Shown here: positions 46,322 to 55,484 of the stretch, piece by piece | Position numbering within the stretch: the stretch's first letter is position 1 | Layout: the number at the start of each line of letters is the position of its first letter | NCBI RefSeq assembly: GCF_031585635.1 | Contig: NZ_CP134195.1 | Span: 3,038,001 to 3,102,000, forward strand | Direction: 5' to 3' | From: Paraburkholderia sp. FT54 | GTDB lineage: Bacteria; Pseudomonadota; Gammaproteobacteria; Burkholderiales; Burkholderiaceae | Length of the DNA: 64,000 bases | Notes under the pieces: model-generated | Told to the model about the DNA's origin: nothing | The model's input: only the letters and a program-made list of their open reading frames with translations | Databases searched by the model: none | Translations under genes and position numbers: made by a program

Positions 46322-48079
46322 ATGCCTTACGCACACACCGACCACGGCCCGCAAAGCTTCTGGACCCGCTATGTCTGGAGCCAGGACCACAAGGTCATCG
46401 CCGTGCAGTATTCGTTGACGGCCATCGCCATCGGCCTGGTCGGCCTTGTGCTGTCGGACCTGATGCGGTTGCAGCTCGGCTTTCCGGGCAAGTTCAGTTT
46501 CATCGACGCCAACCACTACTACCAGTTCGTCACCATGCACGGGATGATCATGGTGATCTACCTGCTGACGGCGCTGTTTCTGGGCGGCTTCGGCAACTAC
46601 CTGATCCCGCTGATGCTGGGCGCGCGCGACATGGTGTTCCCGTTTCTCAACATGTTGAGCTACTGGGTCTACCTGCTGGCCGTGCTGGTGCTAGTGGCGA
46701 GCTTCTTCGTGCCAGGCGGCCCGACCGGCGCTGGCTGGACGCTGTATCCACCCCAGGCCATCCTGCCGGGCACGCCGGGCGTGGAATGGGGCATCGTGTT
46801 GATGCTGGTGTCGCTGGCAATCTTCATCGTCGCGGCAACGATGGGCGGCCTGAATTACGTCACCACCACGCTGCAGGCGCGCACGCGCGGCATGACGCTC
46901 ATGCGCATGCCGCTCACGGTGTGGGGCATCTTCATCGCGACCATCCTGGCACTGCTGGCGTTTCCGGCGCTGTTCGTGTCGGCGGTGATGATGCTGCTCG
47001 ACAGGGCACTCGGCACCAGTTTCTTCATACCGGCCGTGGTGTCGATGGGGCAGACGCTCAAGCATGCCGGCGGCAGCCCGCTGCTGTTCCAGCACCTGTT
47101 CTGGTTCTTCGGGCATCCGGAGGTCTACATCGTCGCGCTGCCGGCCTTTGGCATTGCGTCGGACCTCATCAGCACGCACGCGCGCAAGAGCATCTTCGGC
47201 TACAAGATGATGGTGTGGGCCATCGTCGTCATCGGTGCGCTGAGCTTCGTGGTCTGGGCGCACCACATGTTCATCGCCGGCATGAATCCGTACTTCGGCT
47301 TCTTCTTTGCCACCACCACGCTCATCATCGCCATCCCGACCGCCCTCAAGGTCTACAACTGGGTGCTGACGCTGTGGCGCGGCGATATCCACCTGACCGT
47401 GCCGATGCTGTTTGCTATCGGTTTCATCAGCACTTTCGTCCTGGGTGGGCTGACCGGGCTCTATCTCGGCAACGTGAGCGTGGACATTCCTCTGTCGAAC
47501 ACGTACTTCGTGGTGGCGCACTTCCATATGGTGATGGCCGTGTCGCCGATCCTGGTGGTGTTTGGCGGCCTCTACCACTGGTATCCGAAGGTGACGGGCC
47601 GCATGCTCAACGACACGCTTGGGCGCGTGCACTTCTGGGTCACCTTCCTCGGCACCTATGCGATCTACTTCCCGATGCACTATCTCGGCATCCTGGGCAT
47701 GCCGCGGCGGTATTACGCGTATGAGGGCATCAGCTTCATTCCATCTTCGGCGCAGACGCTCAACACGTTCATCACCGTCATTGCGCTGATCGTTGCAGTG
47801 GCGCAGTTGCTGTTCCTGTTCAACCTGGCGTGGAGCCTCGCGCGCGGCAAGCGTGCCGACGGCAACCCTTGGCGGGCCACCACGCTGGAATGGCAGACGC
47901 CGCAAACGCCGCCAGTGCATGGCAACTGGGGCGCCGCGCCGCCCGTCGTTTACCGCTGGGCGTACGAATACAGCCCGACGGGGCAGGAGCAAGATTTCGT
48001 CCCGCAAAACCAGCCGCCTGCGACGGCGCCTGAACCGGCCGCCCACCCGACGCTTCAACCCGGAGAGGCACGCGAATGA
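46322..48079 (+). CDS. coxA: cytochrome c oxidase subunit I
   Basis: A 585-residue heme-copper oxidase core. HGMIMVIYLLTALFLGGFGN holds a heme histidine; FWFFGHPEVYIVALPAFGIA contains a CuB histidine and the cross-linked HPEVY tyrosine of A-type oxidases; WAHHMFIAGMNPY carries the two further CuB histidines; and AHFHMVMAVSPILVVFGG the heme a and a3 histidines. It reduces O2 to water and pumps protons. Starts 13 bases after coxB and overlaps the next gene by four bases. Confidence 0.95.
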   Translation: MPYAHTDHGPQSFWTRYVWSQDHKVIAVQYSLTAIAIGLVGLVLSDLMRLQLGFPGKFSFIDANHYYQFVTMHGMIMVIYLLTALFLGGFGNYLIPLMLGARDMVFPFLNMLSYWVYLLAVLVLVASFFVPGGPTGAGWTLYPPQAILPGTPGVEWGIVLMLVSLAIFIVAATMGGLNYVTTTLQARTRGMTLMRMPLTVWGIFIATILALLAFPALFVSAVMMLLDRALGTSFFIPAVVSMGQTLKHAGGSPLLFQHLFWFFGHPEVYIVALPAFGIASDLISTHARKSIFGYKMMVWAIVVIGALSFVVWAHHMFIAGMNPYFGFFFATTTLIIAIPTALKVYNWVLTLWRGDIHLTVPMLFAIGFISTFVLGGLTGLYLGNVSVDIPLSNTYFVVAHFHMVMAVSPILVVFGGLYHWYPKVTGRMLNDTLGRVHFWVTFLGTYAIYFPMHYLGILGMPRRYYAYEGISFIPSSAQTLNTFITVIALIVAVAQLLFLFNLAWSLARGKRADGNPWRATTLEWQTPQTPPVHGNWGAAPPVVYRWAYEYSPTGQEQDFVPQNQPPATAPEPAAHPTLQPGEARE

Positions 48080-48687
48080 TCACACTGCGCCGCTCCTTCG
48101 TTCCTGACGCGCCACCTGTGTCGCCGAATGCGAGCCGCATCGGCCTGATCGTCTTCATGGCGGTGGCAACGACATTGTTTTCACTGCTGCTGTTCGCCTA
48201 TGCAATGCGTATGCGCGAGCCCGACTGGCAGCCGATCCCGCATCCGGCGCTGCTGTGGTGGAACACCGGCGCGCTGGTGCTGGCAAGCATTGCCATGCAG
48301 CTTGCCCGGCAGATCACCTTGCACCGCGCGGCGTGGCTGGTGTCAGGCGGGGTACTGGCGGCCGTGTTCGTGATCGGACAACTGACCGCCTGGCGCATGC
48401 TGTCGGCGGTCGGGCAGACCGTCACCGTCAATCCTTCCAATAGCTTCCTCTACCTCCTCACCGGCCTGCACGGGTTGCACGTGCTGGGCGGGCTGGTGGC
48501 CTGGGCCGTGACGATCGCGCTTCTCAAGCGAGCGGACCCCTTCCGCGCCCACCGCGCCATCGCGCTTTGCGCCATCTACTGGCATTTCCTGCTGGCTGTC
48601 TGGCTCGTGCTGCTGGCGGCGATGTGGTGGATCACCCCAGGGTTCGTCGCTGCCATCTGCGGGCCGCTGTATGGAGCAGCTCCATGA
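48076..48687 (+). CDS. cytochrome oxidase subunit III-like protein (first copy)
   Basis: A 203-residue membrane protein with five apparent transmembrane segments. SNSFLYLLTGLHGLHVLGGL and AIYWHFLLAVWLVLLAAMWW match the helix with HGxHV and the final W-H-F helix of subunit III, but the early part is divergent. ATG 48076 overlaps the coxA stop (ATGA). Together with the next gene it suggests a split or duplicated subunit III in this operon. Confidence 0.85.
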   Translation: MITLRRSFVPDAPPVSPNASRIGLIVFMAVATTLFSLLLFAYAMRMREPDWQPIPHPALLWWNTGALVLASIAMQLARQITLHRAAWLVSGGVLAAVFVIGQLTAWRMLSAVGQTVTVNPSNSFLYLLTGLHGLHVLGGLVAWAVTIALLKRADPFRAHRAIALCAIYWHFLLAVWLVLLAAMWWITPGFVAAICGPLYGAAP

Positions 48688-49391
48688 CCACACCCACGCT
48701 CCCCACCGAATCGGCTGCCACCACGCCCACCGACGCTGGGCCTAACGGCTGGCGCGGCTTCGTCACCGACTGGTCGGCCGACCGCGAAGCCTTCAAGGTG
48801 CCGTGGGGCAAGGCGATGATGTGGATCTTCCTGCTATCGGACACCTTCATCTTCAGCAGCTTCCTGATCGGCTACATGACGGTGCGGATGTCGACCACGG
48901 TGCCGTGGCCTGACACTTCCAAAGTGTTCGGGCTCACGGTGGGCGGCGTGGAAGTGCCTTTGCTGCTGATCGCCATCATGACGTTCATCCTGATCAGCAG
49001 CAGCGGCACCATGGCGATGGCTGTCAACTTTGGCTACCGGCGTAACGCAAAGCGCGCCGCCGCACTGTTGCTCGCGACCGCGCTGCTGGGCGCAACCTTC
49101 GTATCGATGCAGGCCTTCGAATGGACCAAACTGATCGTCCATGAAGGTATCCGCCCCTGGGGCAACCCGGTGGGCGCGGCGCAGTTTGGCGCATGCTTCT
49201 TCATGATCACCGGGTTCCACGGCTTTCACGTGAGCTGCGGTGTGATCTACCTGCTGCTGATCGCACGCAAGATCCTGCAGCCGGGGTTCACCGAGCACGG
49301 CAACTTCCAGATCGTGGAGATTGCCGGCTTGTACTGGCACTTCGTCGACCTGGTGTGGGTGTTCATCTTTGCGCTGTTCTATTTGTGGTGA
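48684..49391 (+). CDS. coxC: cytochrome c oxidase subunit III (second copy)
   Basis: A 235-residue subunit III with KAMMWIFLLSDTFIFSSFLI, then GACFFMITGFHGFHVSCGVI and VEIAGLYWHFVDLVWVFIFA, the conserved segments of the family; the WHFVDxVW motif is exact. It stabilises the catalytic subunit and oxygen path in the membrane. The ATG overlaps the previous stop (ATGA). It is closer to the canonical family than the gene before it. Confidence 0.9.
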   Translation: MTTPTLPTESAATTPTDAGPNGWRGFVTDWSADREAFKVPWGKAMMWIFLLSDTFIFSSFLIGYMTVRMSTTVPWPDTSKVFGLTVGGVEVPLLLIAIMTFILISSSGTMAMAVNFGYRRNAKRAAALLLATALLGATFVSMQAFEWTKLIVHEGIRPWGNPVGAAQFGACFFMITGFHGFHVSCGVIYLLLIARKILQPGFTEHGNFQIVEIAGLYWHFVDLVWVFIFALFYLW

Positions 49392-49399
49392 GGCAGACC

Positions 49400-49741
49400 A
49401 TGGACCACACCGATCCCGCCCGTCGACCCGACGCCGCGCACGGCCAGCAGCATCCGATCGGCATCTACCTGAAAATCTGGGGCCTGCTGTTCGTACTGAG
49501 CACGATGTCGTACATGGTGGATTACTTCCACGTGCAGGGCCTGCTGCGCTGGGCGCTGATCGTCGTGCTCATGATCGCCAAGGCCGGGCTGATTGTGTCG
49601 ATTTTCATGCACATGATGTGGGAGCGGCTGGCGCTGGTGTACGCCATCCTGATGCCGCCCTTGGGCCTGCTGGTGCTGATGGTGCTGATGGCTGCCGAAG
49701 CGCATCACACCTTCGGCATGCGGGAACTCTTCTTCCACTGA
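49400..49741 (+). CDS. cytochrome oxidase subunit IV-like protein
   Basis: A 113-residue protein with three hydrophobic segments: IYLKIWGLLFVLSTMSYMVD, ALIVVLMIAKAGLIVSIFMH and LVYAILMPPLGLLVLMVLMA, typical of the prokaryotic cytochrome c oxidase subunit IV (COX4_pro). The AKAxLIxxxFMHM element is exact for the family. Last gene of the operon, 8 bases after coxC, followed by a hairpin terminator. Confidence 0.88.
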   Translation: MDHTDPARRPDAAHGQQHPIGIYLKIWGLLFVLSTMSYMVDYFHVQGLLRWALIVVLMIAKAGLIVSIFMHMMWERLALVYAILMPPLGLLVLMVLMAAEAHHTFGMRELFFH

Positions 49742-49797
49742 CCCCTGCGCCGACCGTTCCTCAGGCGAGTGCCTGGAACGCACCGCTCTGAATACAA

Positions 49798-49829
49798 AAC
49801 GACCCGACAAATGCCGGGCCGTTTTTGTT
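49798..49829 (+). terminator. probable intrinsic terminator of the cox operon
   Basis: AACGACCCG and CGGGCCGTT form a stem with one G-T-type mismatch around an ACAAATGC loop, followed by a T-run (TTTTTG). It lies 57 bases after the subunit IV stop. It can also serve the convergent gene ending at 49870. Confidence 0.75.
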
Positions 49830-49869
49830 TCCTGGCTCGCTGAAAATCTCAGCGAAAAACACCTTCAAA

Positions 49870-50427
49870 TCAGGCGTGCTTCTCGCTGAATTCGTTGAGC
49901 AGCTCAGGCTGCTTGAGCGGATCGAAGTCGGCCCACCGCCCTTGTTGCCAGCGGCCGGTCGCGCGTTCGATCGCCGCGCCTCCCGCATCGCGCAGCACCC
50001 GTGCGGCGTCCAACTGGCTGTCCGGCGACACGTGTACGGCCACCAGCACGCCGGAATCACGGGTTCCTTCGTCGCCGGCTTCACGCGTGCGCATCACCGC
50101 GCCGACCAATGAACCGACATACGCACCCACCCCGGCCGCGATCAGCGACATGATAAGCGGCGCCGAAAACGCCGCGAAGATCCCGACGCCGACCACGGCG
50201 CCAACCGCTGCGCCAATCGTGATGCCCATCTCGGCACCCTTCGGCGACTCCGTCGCGTCTGTGTCGGCGCTGATAGCGCCGCCGGGCCGAAAACGTGCGT
50301 GCTGGCCGACCGGATTGACGAAAAACAGTGTGACGTCCTCCTCGACAAAACCGGCATTGAAGAGCCGTTGCGCCGCGTTTTCAGCGGCGGGGAATGTCGT
50401 AAAGCGTGCTGCGACGATGAGTGACAT
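49870..50427 (-). CDS. glycine-zipper membrane protein (DUF1269-like)
   Basis: A 185-residue protein. The N-terminal alpha/beta part (RFTTFPAAENAAQRLFNAGF) resembles DUF1269-type domains; two glycine-rich hydrophobic stretches follow (MGITIGAAVGAVVGVGIFAA and LIAAGVGAYVGSLVGAVMRT), then a soluble tail. ATG 50427 has a GGAGG box seven bases upstream, better than the ATG at 50442. The gene converges on the cox operon; the decayed gene at 44368-44850 has the same plan, so the pair bracketed the oxidase genes. Role unknown. Confidence 0.75.
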   Translation of the reverse strand: MSLIVAARFTTFPAAENAAQRLFNAGFVEEDVTLFFVNPVGQHARFRPGGAISADTDATESPKGAEMGITIGAAVGAVVGVGIFAAFSAPLIMSLIAAGVGAYVGSLVGAVMRTREAGDEGTRDSGVLVAVHVSPDSQLDAARVLRDAGGAAIERATGRWQQGRWADFDPLKQPELLNEFSEKHA

Positions 50428-50521
50428 GTGGCCTCCGTCCATCGTTGACTAGCGGTTGCAGACTATGGCGCCCGCCTCACCCGCGCCGAGACAGGGGTGC
50501 ATGCGGTGGCACGCGCCGGGA

Positions 50522-50737
50522 CTATGCCGTGATGCCGCGATCGGATTCCATGCCGCCCACTCTGAACAGTCCGCTATGTAACACTACTCCTTTGCCGCCG
50601 TTCTGGTCGATCAATTCCGCGCAAACCGAGCGGATAGGATTGCGGCCGTTGTCGAAAGCAGCCATTAAGGCGGATTCCAGCGCGGAATGGACGCCGAAAT
50701 GAACTTCCAGCGCCTCGGCGGTAATTGCCGCACTCAA
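50522..50737 (-). CDS. small conserved-looking hypothetical protein
   Basis: A 71-residue frame reading EVHFGVHSALESALMAAFDN and LIDQNGGKGVVLHSGLFRVG. The apparent start is a TTG at 50737; no strong ribosome-binding site is visible, so an unrecognised upstream start is possible. Composition is protein-like, with no shadowing gene on the other strand. Function unknown. Confidence 0.4.
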   Translation of the reverse strand: MSAAITAEALEVHFGVHSALESALMAAFDNGRNPIRSVCAELIDQNGGKGVVLHSGLFRVGGMESDRGITA

Positions 50738-50981
50738 CCGGCTCGCCGTCGACGGGCGCCGTAAAGCGCAGTGTTTGAAAAGACTAATTATCGATCCGCT
50801 GACAGGTCTGCCGCGGCCAACAACTGACGTGCCTCAAGGGCCTCCTGCGCATACAGTTCATCACGCCACGTCGTCGCCAGAACGAGGATCATCCGTCGGG
50901 GTGTCGATAGCCATGCGACGCTATCAGTCTCGCGAGTTGGAGGACTAGAATGAATTATTCGAATCAATCGGGAGACAAATT

Positions 50982-51515
50982 GTGCAACTTCACATGGATT
51001 CCCATCATTTCACACACGGCCAGCCCGACTGGCGGGCAGCCGTGCTGGCAGGCGTCATTGCAGGCGTTGTGTTCCTAGCGTTAGGGGTCATCCTGATGGC
51101 ACTGATGACGGAAGGAAGTGTGCTGGAGCCCCCACGCATGGTCGCCGCGATCATTCTGGGGCGAGGCGCATTGCAATCGCCGCAAGCATTCTCAATTGGC
51201 ATCGTGCTCGCGGCCTTTGTGGTGCATTTTGCCCTTGCAATCGTATTCGCGCTTGTCCTCGGTCTGATCATGACGTCGTTCAACCTTGACTCGAGCATGT
51301 GGATGGCTTCACTGGCGGGTGGCGCTTTCGCTGTAGCCGTTTACCTGATTAATTTCTACGGCATGACACGGTTCTTTCCGTGGTTCGCAGAAGCGCGCAA
51401 CTGGGCCAGCCTGTTCAATCACATCGTCTTCGGTATCGTGGCGGCGAACCTGTACATGAGACTGGAGCGCAACGCATCCGCTAGGGTCAAGGCGGACGCG
51501 GGCGGCCCGTCGTAG
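50982..51515 (+). CDS. membrane protein, four predicted helices
   Basis: A 177-residue protein with four hydrophobic segments (AVLAGVIAGVVFLALGVILM, FSIGIVLAAFVVHFALAIVF, MASLAGGAFAVAVYLINFYG, ASLFNHIVFGIVAANLYM). The start appears to be a GTG at 50982 with GGAGA nine bases upstream; ATG 50994 is the alternative. The RFFPWFAEARNWAS-(N)HIVFG stretch recalls small integral proteins near oxidase and cation-handling genes but no named family was recognised. Confidence 0.6.
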   Translation: MQLHMDSHHFTHGQPDWRAAVLAGVIAGVVFLALGVILMALMTEGSVLEPPRMVAAIILGRGALQSPQAFSIGIVLAAFVVHFALAIVFALVLGLIMTSFNLDSSMWMASLAGGAFAVAVYLINFYGMTRFFPWFAEARNWASLFNHIVFGIVAANLYMRLERNASARVKADAGGPS

Positions 51516-51605
51516 TCCGGTGCCGTGTTGATCGACCGGTCTCCAGAGCAGAAAAGGCTCGCCGCGCAACAACATGAGCGCCTCGTCGAGATCGTCATGC
51601 TCGGC
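51516..51605 (-). pseudogene. IS6 family transposase scrap
   Basis: About 28 codons on the minus strand read DLDEALMLLRGEPFLLWRPV and DQHGTG, matching the start of the IS6 DDE domain (compare HLDEMFVTLRGEPYLLWRGV in the copy at 18107-18702). It is cut on both sides and abuts the stop of the membrane-protein gene. The next 110 bases to the left of the following gene (51606-51720) encode a membrane-like stretch without a family. Confidence 0.7.
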
Positions 51606-51816
51606 CGCTCCGGTGATAGCGCCGGTCGACATGTGCGAGGATGCTGCGCGATAGACGCGGCGAGCACCGCCGGCACCGTCGCGACGAACGGCACGCAGAT
51701 GAAGTGCCACAGGTAGATACCGCAGCGAGCGGAACGGTGACATCGCAAGCGGCGTGGACGCTGGCGGCATGCGCATTGCGCGTCACGAATGGCACCACGA
51801 CGCGGGACTTTGCATC

Positions 51817-52317
51817 ATGTACGCATACTTCAGGCGTTCGTACGGGCCTGGCCCTTTCGACGGCGAGGGAGGTCTACCGAGCCGGGAGTGGCGCATCAAG
51901 CGCAACTGCTCCCTCACGCCGCGGCAGTCGCTCGCCGCGACCGTGTTCCTCATGGCGCTCGACCTCGCGATCGGCGTGGCAGCGGCATTCGCATTCGGCG
52001 CGTGGCTCACGCTTCCATTCTCGATGCTTTGCGCCGTGGCCGTCGGCACCGCCTTTATCGCCTACTCCAGGCACGCGACGGACGGCGAGGTGCTGACGTT
52101 CGCGCCCCCGTTCGTGATCGTCGAAGTACACGAGCGCGGACGCCGCACGATTTATCGGATGATCGCGGCCCGCTTGACCGTGTCTGTCGGCGACAGCGAT
52201 GGCGCCGTCTACCTTTGCGACGGCTGGCAGCGTATTCCCGTCGGACGGCAACTGCCTGCCGCCGCCCGCGCGGAGTTTGTGCGTCAATTGCGCCGCTTTA
52301 TCTTGGCCGACTGTTGA
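51817..52317 (+). CDS. DUF2244 domain protein
   Basis: A 166-residue protein with REWRIKRNCSLTPRQSLA then two hydrophobic segments (ATVFLMALDLAIGVAAAFAF, FSMLCAVAVGTAFIAYSR) and a C-terminal soluble part with WQRIPVGRQLP. This matches DUF2244 integral-membrane proteins, which commonly sit beside cytochrome oxidase genes in proteobacteria. ATG 51817 is chosen over the GTG at 51754 because upstream residues are not family-like. The function is not known; context suggests oxidase assembly. Confidence 0.75.
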   Translation: MYAYFRRSYGPGPFDGEGGLPSREWRIKRNCSLTPRQSLAATVFLMALDLAIGVAAAFAFGAWLTLPFSMLCAVAVGTAFIAYSRHATDGEVLTFAPPFVIVEVHERGRRTIYRMIAARLTVSVGDSDGAVYLCDGWQRIPVGRQLPAAARAEFVRQLRRFILADC

Positions 52318-52355
52318 CATGCCGGCCGATGATCGCCCGGCATGTCCGATCGGCC

Positions 52356-52990
52356 TTACAGCAACACGCCCAGCGCCCCGACGATGCCGATGCCGCACGC
52401 GATGCTCACGCCAATGATCGGCGCCACGCGAAATGCGCCGCGCACTCGCTCTGCAGCGGGCAACACAGTGCCGCTCGCCAGCGCGATCAGCATCCTGCAA
52501 CCAACAGCAGCAGCAAAGCGTTGAGCACCTGGGCGACGATGTTGAGCGACAGAGGGTCCGGCACGCGCGCGACGAACACCACACTGCGGTCACCGTTGAC
52601 CCCGTAGAACCGTCGCGCCTCGAACAGATGCAAGGCCAGTGAACGGCGCTAGCCCGCGATTTCACCGAAGCCCCACGCGAGGGCGAGGGACGACACGAGC
52701 GCCGCCACCATCGTGGCGCCGAGCGCGCCCATACAAAGACCGCCCCGCCCAGCAGCGCATAAAGCGCGTCGGCGATTTGTCCGACGTCATGCAGCGGCAC
52801 ATGTCCGGCGTTCTTCGCTCCGCCATCGTGACCAGCACGGCTGCGGTCAGCAACTGGGTCAGCACGGCATCGAACGCGGTATCGCGACGCTCGGCATCGC
52901 GGTCTGCGGCCGACAGGCCCCTTTCGACGACCGCCGACAGTGATAGGGGGCGCTTCAGAAAACGGAAAGTAAAGCACGTTAGCGACAGGC
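52356..52990 (-). pseudogene. NRAMP-family divalent metal transporter, decayed C-terminal half
   Basis: Across frames the minus strand reads PLHDVGQIADALYALLGG, FGEIAGYRRSLALHLFEARR-like sequence, FYGVNGDRSVVFVARVPDPL, NIVAQVLNALLLLLVAG and FRVAPIIGVSIACGIGIVGA with a stop at 52356-52358. The NIVAQVxNALLLPxV segment and following helices are the last part of NRAMP Mn/Fe transporters. At least three frameshifts are needed to read it, so it is inactive. Confidence 0.65.
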
Positions 52991-53835
52991 GATCGTCGCA
53001 AAACCGACCCACAGCGGGCATTGTCGCTCAGGGTCCAAAGGCCGATGACCGATCGTAAGCGGACGTTGCGTGTTGAGGTCGAAGAGCCAGCGGGTGGCGC
53101 GCTCGTTCGGGTGAAGCCGCCACCATCTCTATGCACCCCTTTGAATCTCACAGGGACCATCGGCACACGATGGCGACCCGCTCGTCAGCACGAACGGCAT
53201 CCATCCAATCATGCAAGACTACAGAACAATCGCGCACAAGCTCCAGAGCAACATGCACTGAACCCGAGCACTAGGGACGACGTATGGCCTTCACGAACGA
53301 GGGAAGCAAAAGAAGAAGGCCGCCAATTATGACGAGCGCTCAAAACACGAATTGCCCCCGATCAGTAATGCCTACCGCCTTATGCTTTTCAAGAACTTGA
53401 GCCGTAATATGCCAAGTTCCATATGTCTCGCCCGTTGAGATGGCCAGTCACCCCTTGGAAGCGGCCGCTCGTGTTGTCAACGCGATCGGCCGCAATTGGC
53501 CGAACCCGGAAGATCAGACCAGTCGATGCCGAATGAATCGAGGCGGCTCGCGAACTTCAGCACACGACCCGTCTGAGACATTCGCCGAATGCAGACCGGA
53601 TGTCTGCTTATGAGAGGGCGCGGCACAGATAGGTGCACGCTTGGCGGTGCGGGCAAAGTAACGTTTCTTCGAATGCGGCGAGAATGGATCGCAAATACCG
53701 CAACCCCATTTAAATTATCTTGCTCGTCCGCTGACTTGAGCCTTGTCTTCAGTGGCCATCGCCTGACTACGCCAGTGGTATGCTGTGCGGAAGCCAATTA
53801 CGCTTCCCACTCTAACTAACACGGGACCCGGGGAA
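52991..53835. other. gene-free left border of the HEPN island
   Basis: I find no gene. Base composition changes from high GC to visibly more AT-rich at about 53330, marking the left edge of DNA that extends through the HEPN gene. Short frames on both strands lack family features. No integrase or direct repeat is apparent here. Confidence 0.45.
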
Positions 53836-55206
53836 ATGAACAGCAAGGAACTGAAGGTCGAGATCGTCAGCGTCCACGATTCTGCCATGCCGCTCTGCGC
53901 CAATGCCGCGATCTTAGTAAAGGCGCTGATTGCCGATCCAGCATTTACATTGAAGGGTGGCCGCTTAACGCATGCTGGGACGTTCAATTGCGAGTACTCA
54001 TCGATCGATTGGTTCAAGATCGAAGATAAGCTTGGCATTCTCCACAGCTTTAGATTTGTTTCTGAAGGGGATATAGATCAGAACAACTGCGATGCGTTTT
54101 CGAGCATGCTCCGTGCATTTCGCACGAATCTCCGGACTCTGGAAGCTGCTCGAATTGAAACATTGTGGGATGACGTCAGTTTTAGATATTGCCGTCTCGC
54201 ATATCCGGTGATATTGAACACAGAAAACCTAATGCGCCGGTTAATAACTCAATTTATGTTGAAGACACTTGGCGCAAAATGGATAGAGGTTTCTGCCCCA
54301 AAAGAAGTGCGAGAACAGCTTGGAAAGGCAAAGCGGGGCTCCGACGACGCGGATCCGCTTCATGACGTTGATTTCGACACGCTAATAGATTATCTTACGA
54401 AGCCATATGCGAGCGATACCGCTGAGTCCATGCATAAGTACATACGGGGGCTAAATCCAGCTAGCTTGGACGCCGCGAAGGCAAATATCGATCAACTCAA
54501 GGCGATGATCCCGCAATCGAATTGGTCTCGCTATTTCTCGCAGATAGTCGAATGCGAAGACACCTTGCTTCGCAGTAAGTGGGGCGAACTTTATTTGCTC
54601 CGATGCAAAGTGGCGCACAACACCTATCTCAGCGCCCAGGAATTCGAGCGTGTATTAAAACTAGCTAACGATTTGGATTTAATCATATCCAGCGCTATCG
54701 CAAAGCTTGAGCAAGTCAAGATCAGTGTCAAAGCCGCTGCAGAACTGCAGACAATGGCAACCCAGTTGTCGGAAGATGTCTCGAATGTCACGCCGACGGA
54801 ATTGATCTACGCGTCTTATGCGGGCGACGATACTCGACGCGACGGTGTCCGCTTTCGTCGGCGCCTCCACCTGGAAATTAACCGAACAAGGGACGTTTTG
54901 CGAGCAGTGGCAGTGGAGCTGGGCGAGCCGCTTCCTTTGGAAAATACCCTAATCGACTTGCAGCGCATATTGCTTCGCTGCGGTGCGATAAATCTTGAAG
55001 AAAGTAACATTATAGATCGCGCGACAGAAATTATTTATAGCCGAAATTTGGAATATCCGCCGGCTGCCTACAAAGAAACTTTGGCCGCACTTTATACGTT
55101 ATCCGCAACAAAAGCCGGTCAATTCCTTCCGTCGCGAGCGATACGGCGCGAGGCCCCGGGTGTCAGTGCCGCGCAGATACGCGCAAATGGGGGCGAGCCG
55201 TCATGA
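53836..55206 (+). CDS. HEPN-domain protein of the Swt1 type, candidate defence effector
   Basis: A 456-residue cytoplasmic protein with AT-richer codon use than its neighbours (many ATA, TTA, AAA). LAYPVILNTENLMRRLITQF and HDVDFDTLIDYLTKPY, followed by LRCKVAHNTYLSAQEFERVL, fit the Swt1-type HEPN domain: a RxxxxH motif (R256...H261) is the RNase catalytic pair. The N-terminal half and the last 150 residues (TPTELIYASYAGDDTRRDGV, RRLHLEINRTRDVLRAV) are uncharacterised. HEPN RNases act in abortive infection and toxin systems. No antitoxin or second defence gene adjoins it. GGGGA precedes the ATG at 53836. Confidence 0.7.
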   Translation: MNSKELKVEIVSVHDSAMPLCANAAILVKALIADPAFTLKGGRLTHAGTFNCEYSSIDWFKIEDKLGILHSFRFVSEGDIDQNNCDAFSSMLRAFRTNLRTLEAARIETLWDDVSFRYCRLAYPVILNTENLMRRLITQFMLKTLGAKWIEVSAPKEVREQLGKAKRGSDDADPLHDVDFDTLIDYLTKPYASDTAESMHKYIRGLNPASLDAAKANIDQLKAMIPQSNWSRYFSQIVECEDTLLRSKWGELYLLRCKVAHNTYLSAQEFERVLKLANDLDLIISSAIAKLEQVKISVKAAAELQTMATQLSEDVSNVTPTELIYASYAGDDTRRDGVRFRRRLHLEINRTRDVLRAVAVELGEPLPLENTLIDLQRILLRCGAINLEESNIIDRATEIIYSRNLEYPPAAYKETLAALYTLSATKAGQFLPSRAIRREAPGVSAAQIRANGGEPS

Positions 55207-55434
55207 CTGCTTATGGGCGCGCTACGAGCTAGGAGGACGTTTCGATTTCTATCGGCACCAGGGCTTGCCAACCGCCCCAATGCAGACTGCCTGAACATTG
55301 CACGAGCGACAGCTCTTGGGCCGATTTTTGCCGGATGGCGATCGGGCGGTAAGCGACCCGACACGGCCCTTCAGGTTTCTCGAAAGCGGTCGTTCGGCAT
55401 CACTGAGCTTGCCGAGCTTAGTTACCCTGCGGGT

Positions 55435-55484
55435 AGCGCATGTGTCGCGACGGAACCGTGCGATCTGGTCGCGACACATGCGCT
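55435..55484. repeat. perfect 17-bp inverted repeat (hairpin)
   Basis: Left arm AGCGCATGTGTCGCGAC (55435-55451), 16-base loop, right arm GTCGCGACACATGCGCT (55468-55484). A second small perfect dyad TACCC-TGC-GGGTA (55423-55435) adjoins it. No T-run follows on either strand, so a simple terminator is unlikely; it may be a protein-binding or recombination site. Confidence 0.7.

Noticed and set aside
46691..48058. 455-residue minus-strand frame
   Set aside because: It is the antisense shadow of coxA, with Arg/His-rich nonsense composition.
52639..53332. Plus-strand small frames as genes
   Set aside because: They are antisense to the decayed NRAMP gene or lie in gene-free DNA with no family features.
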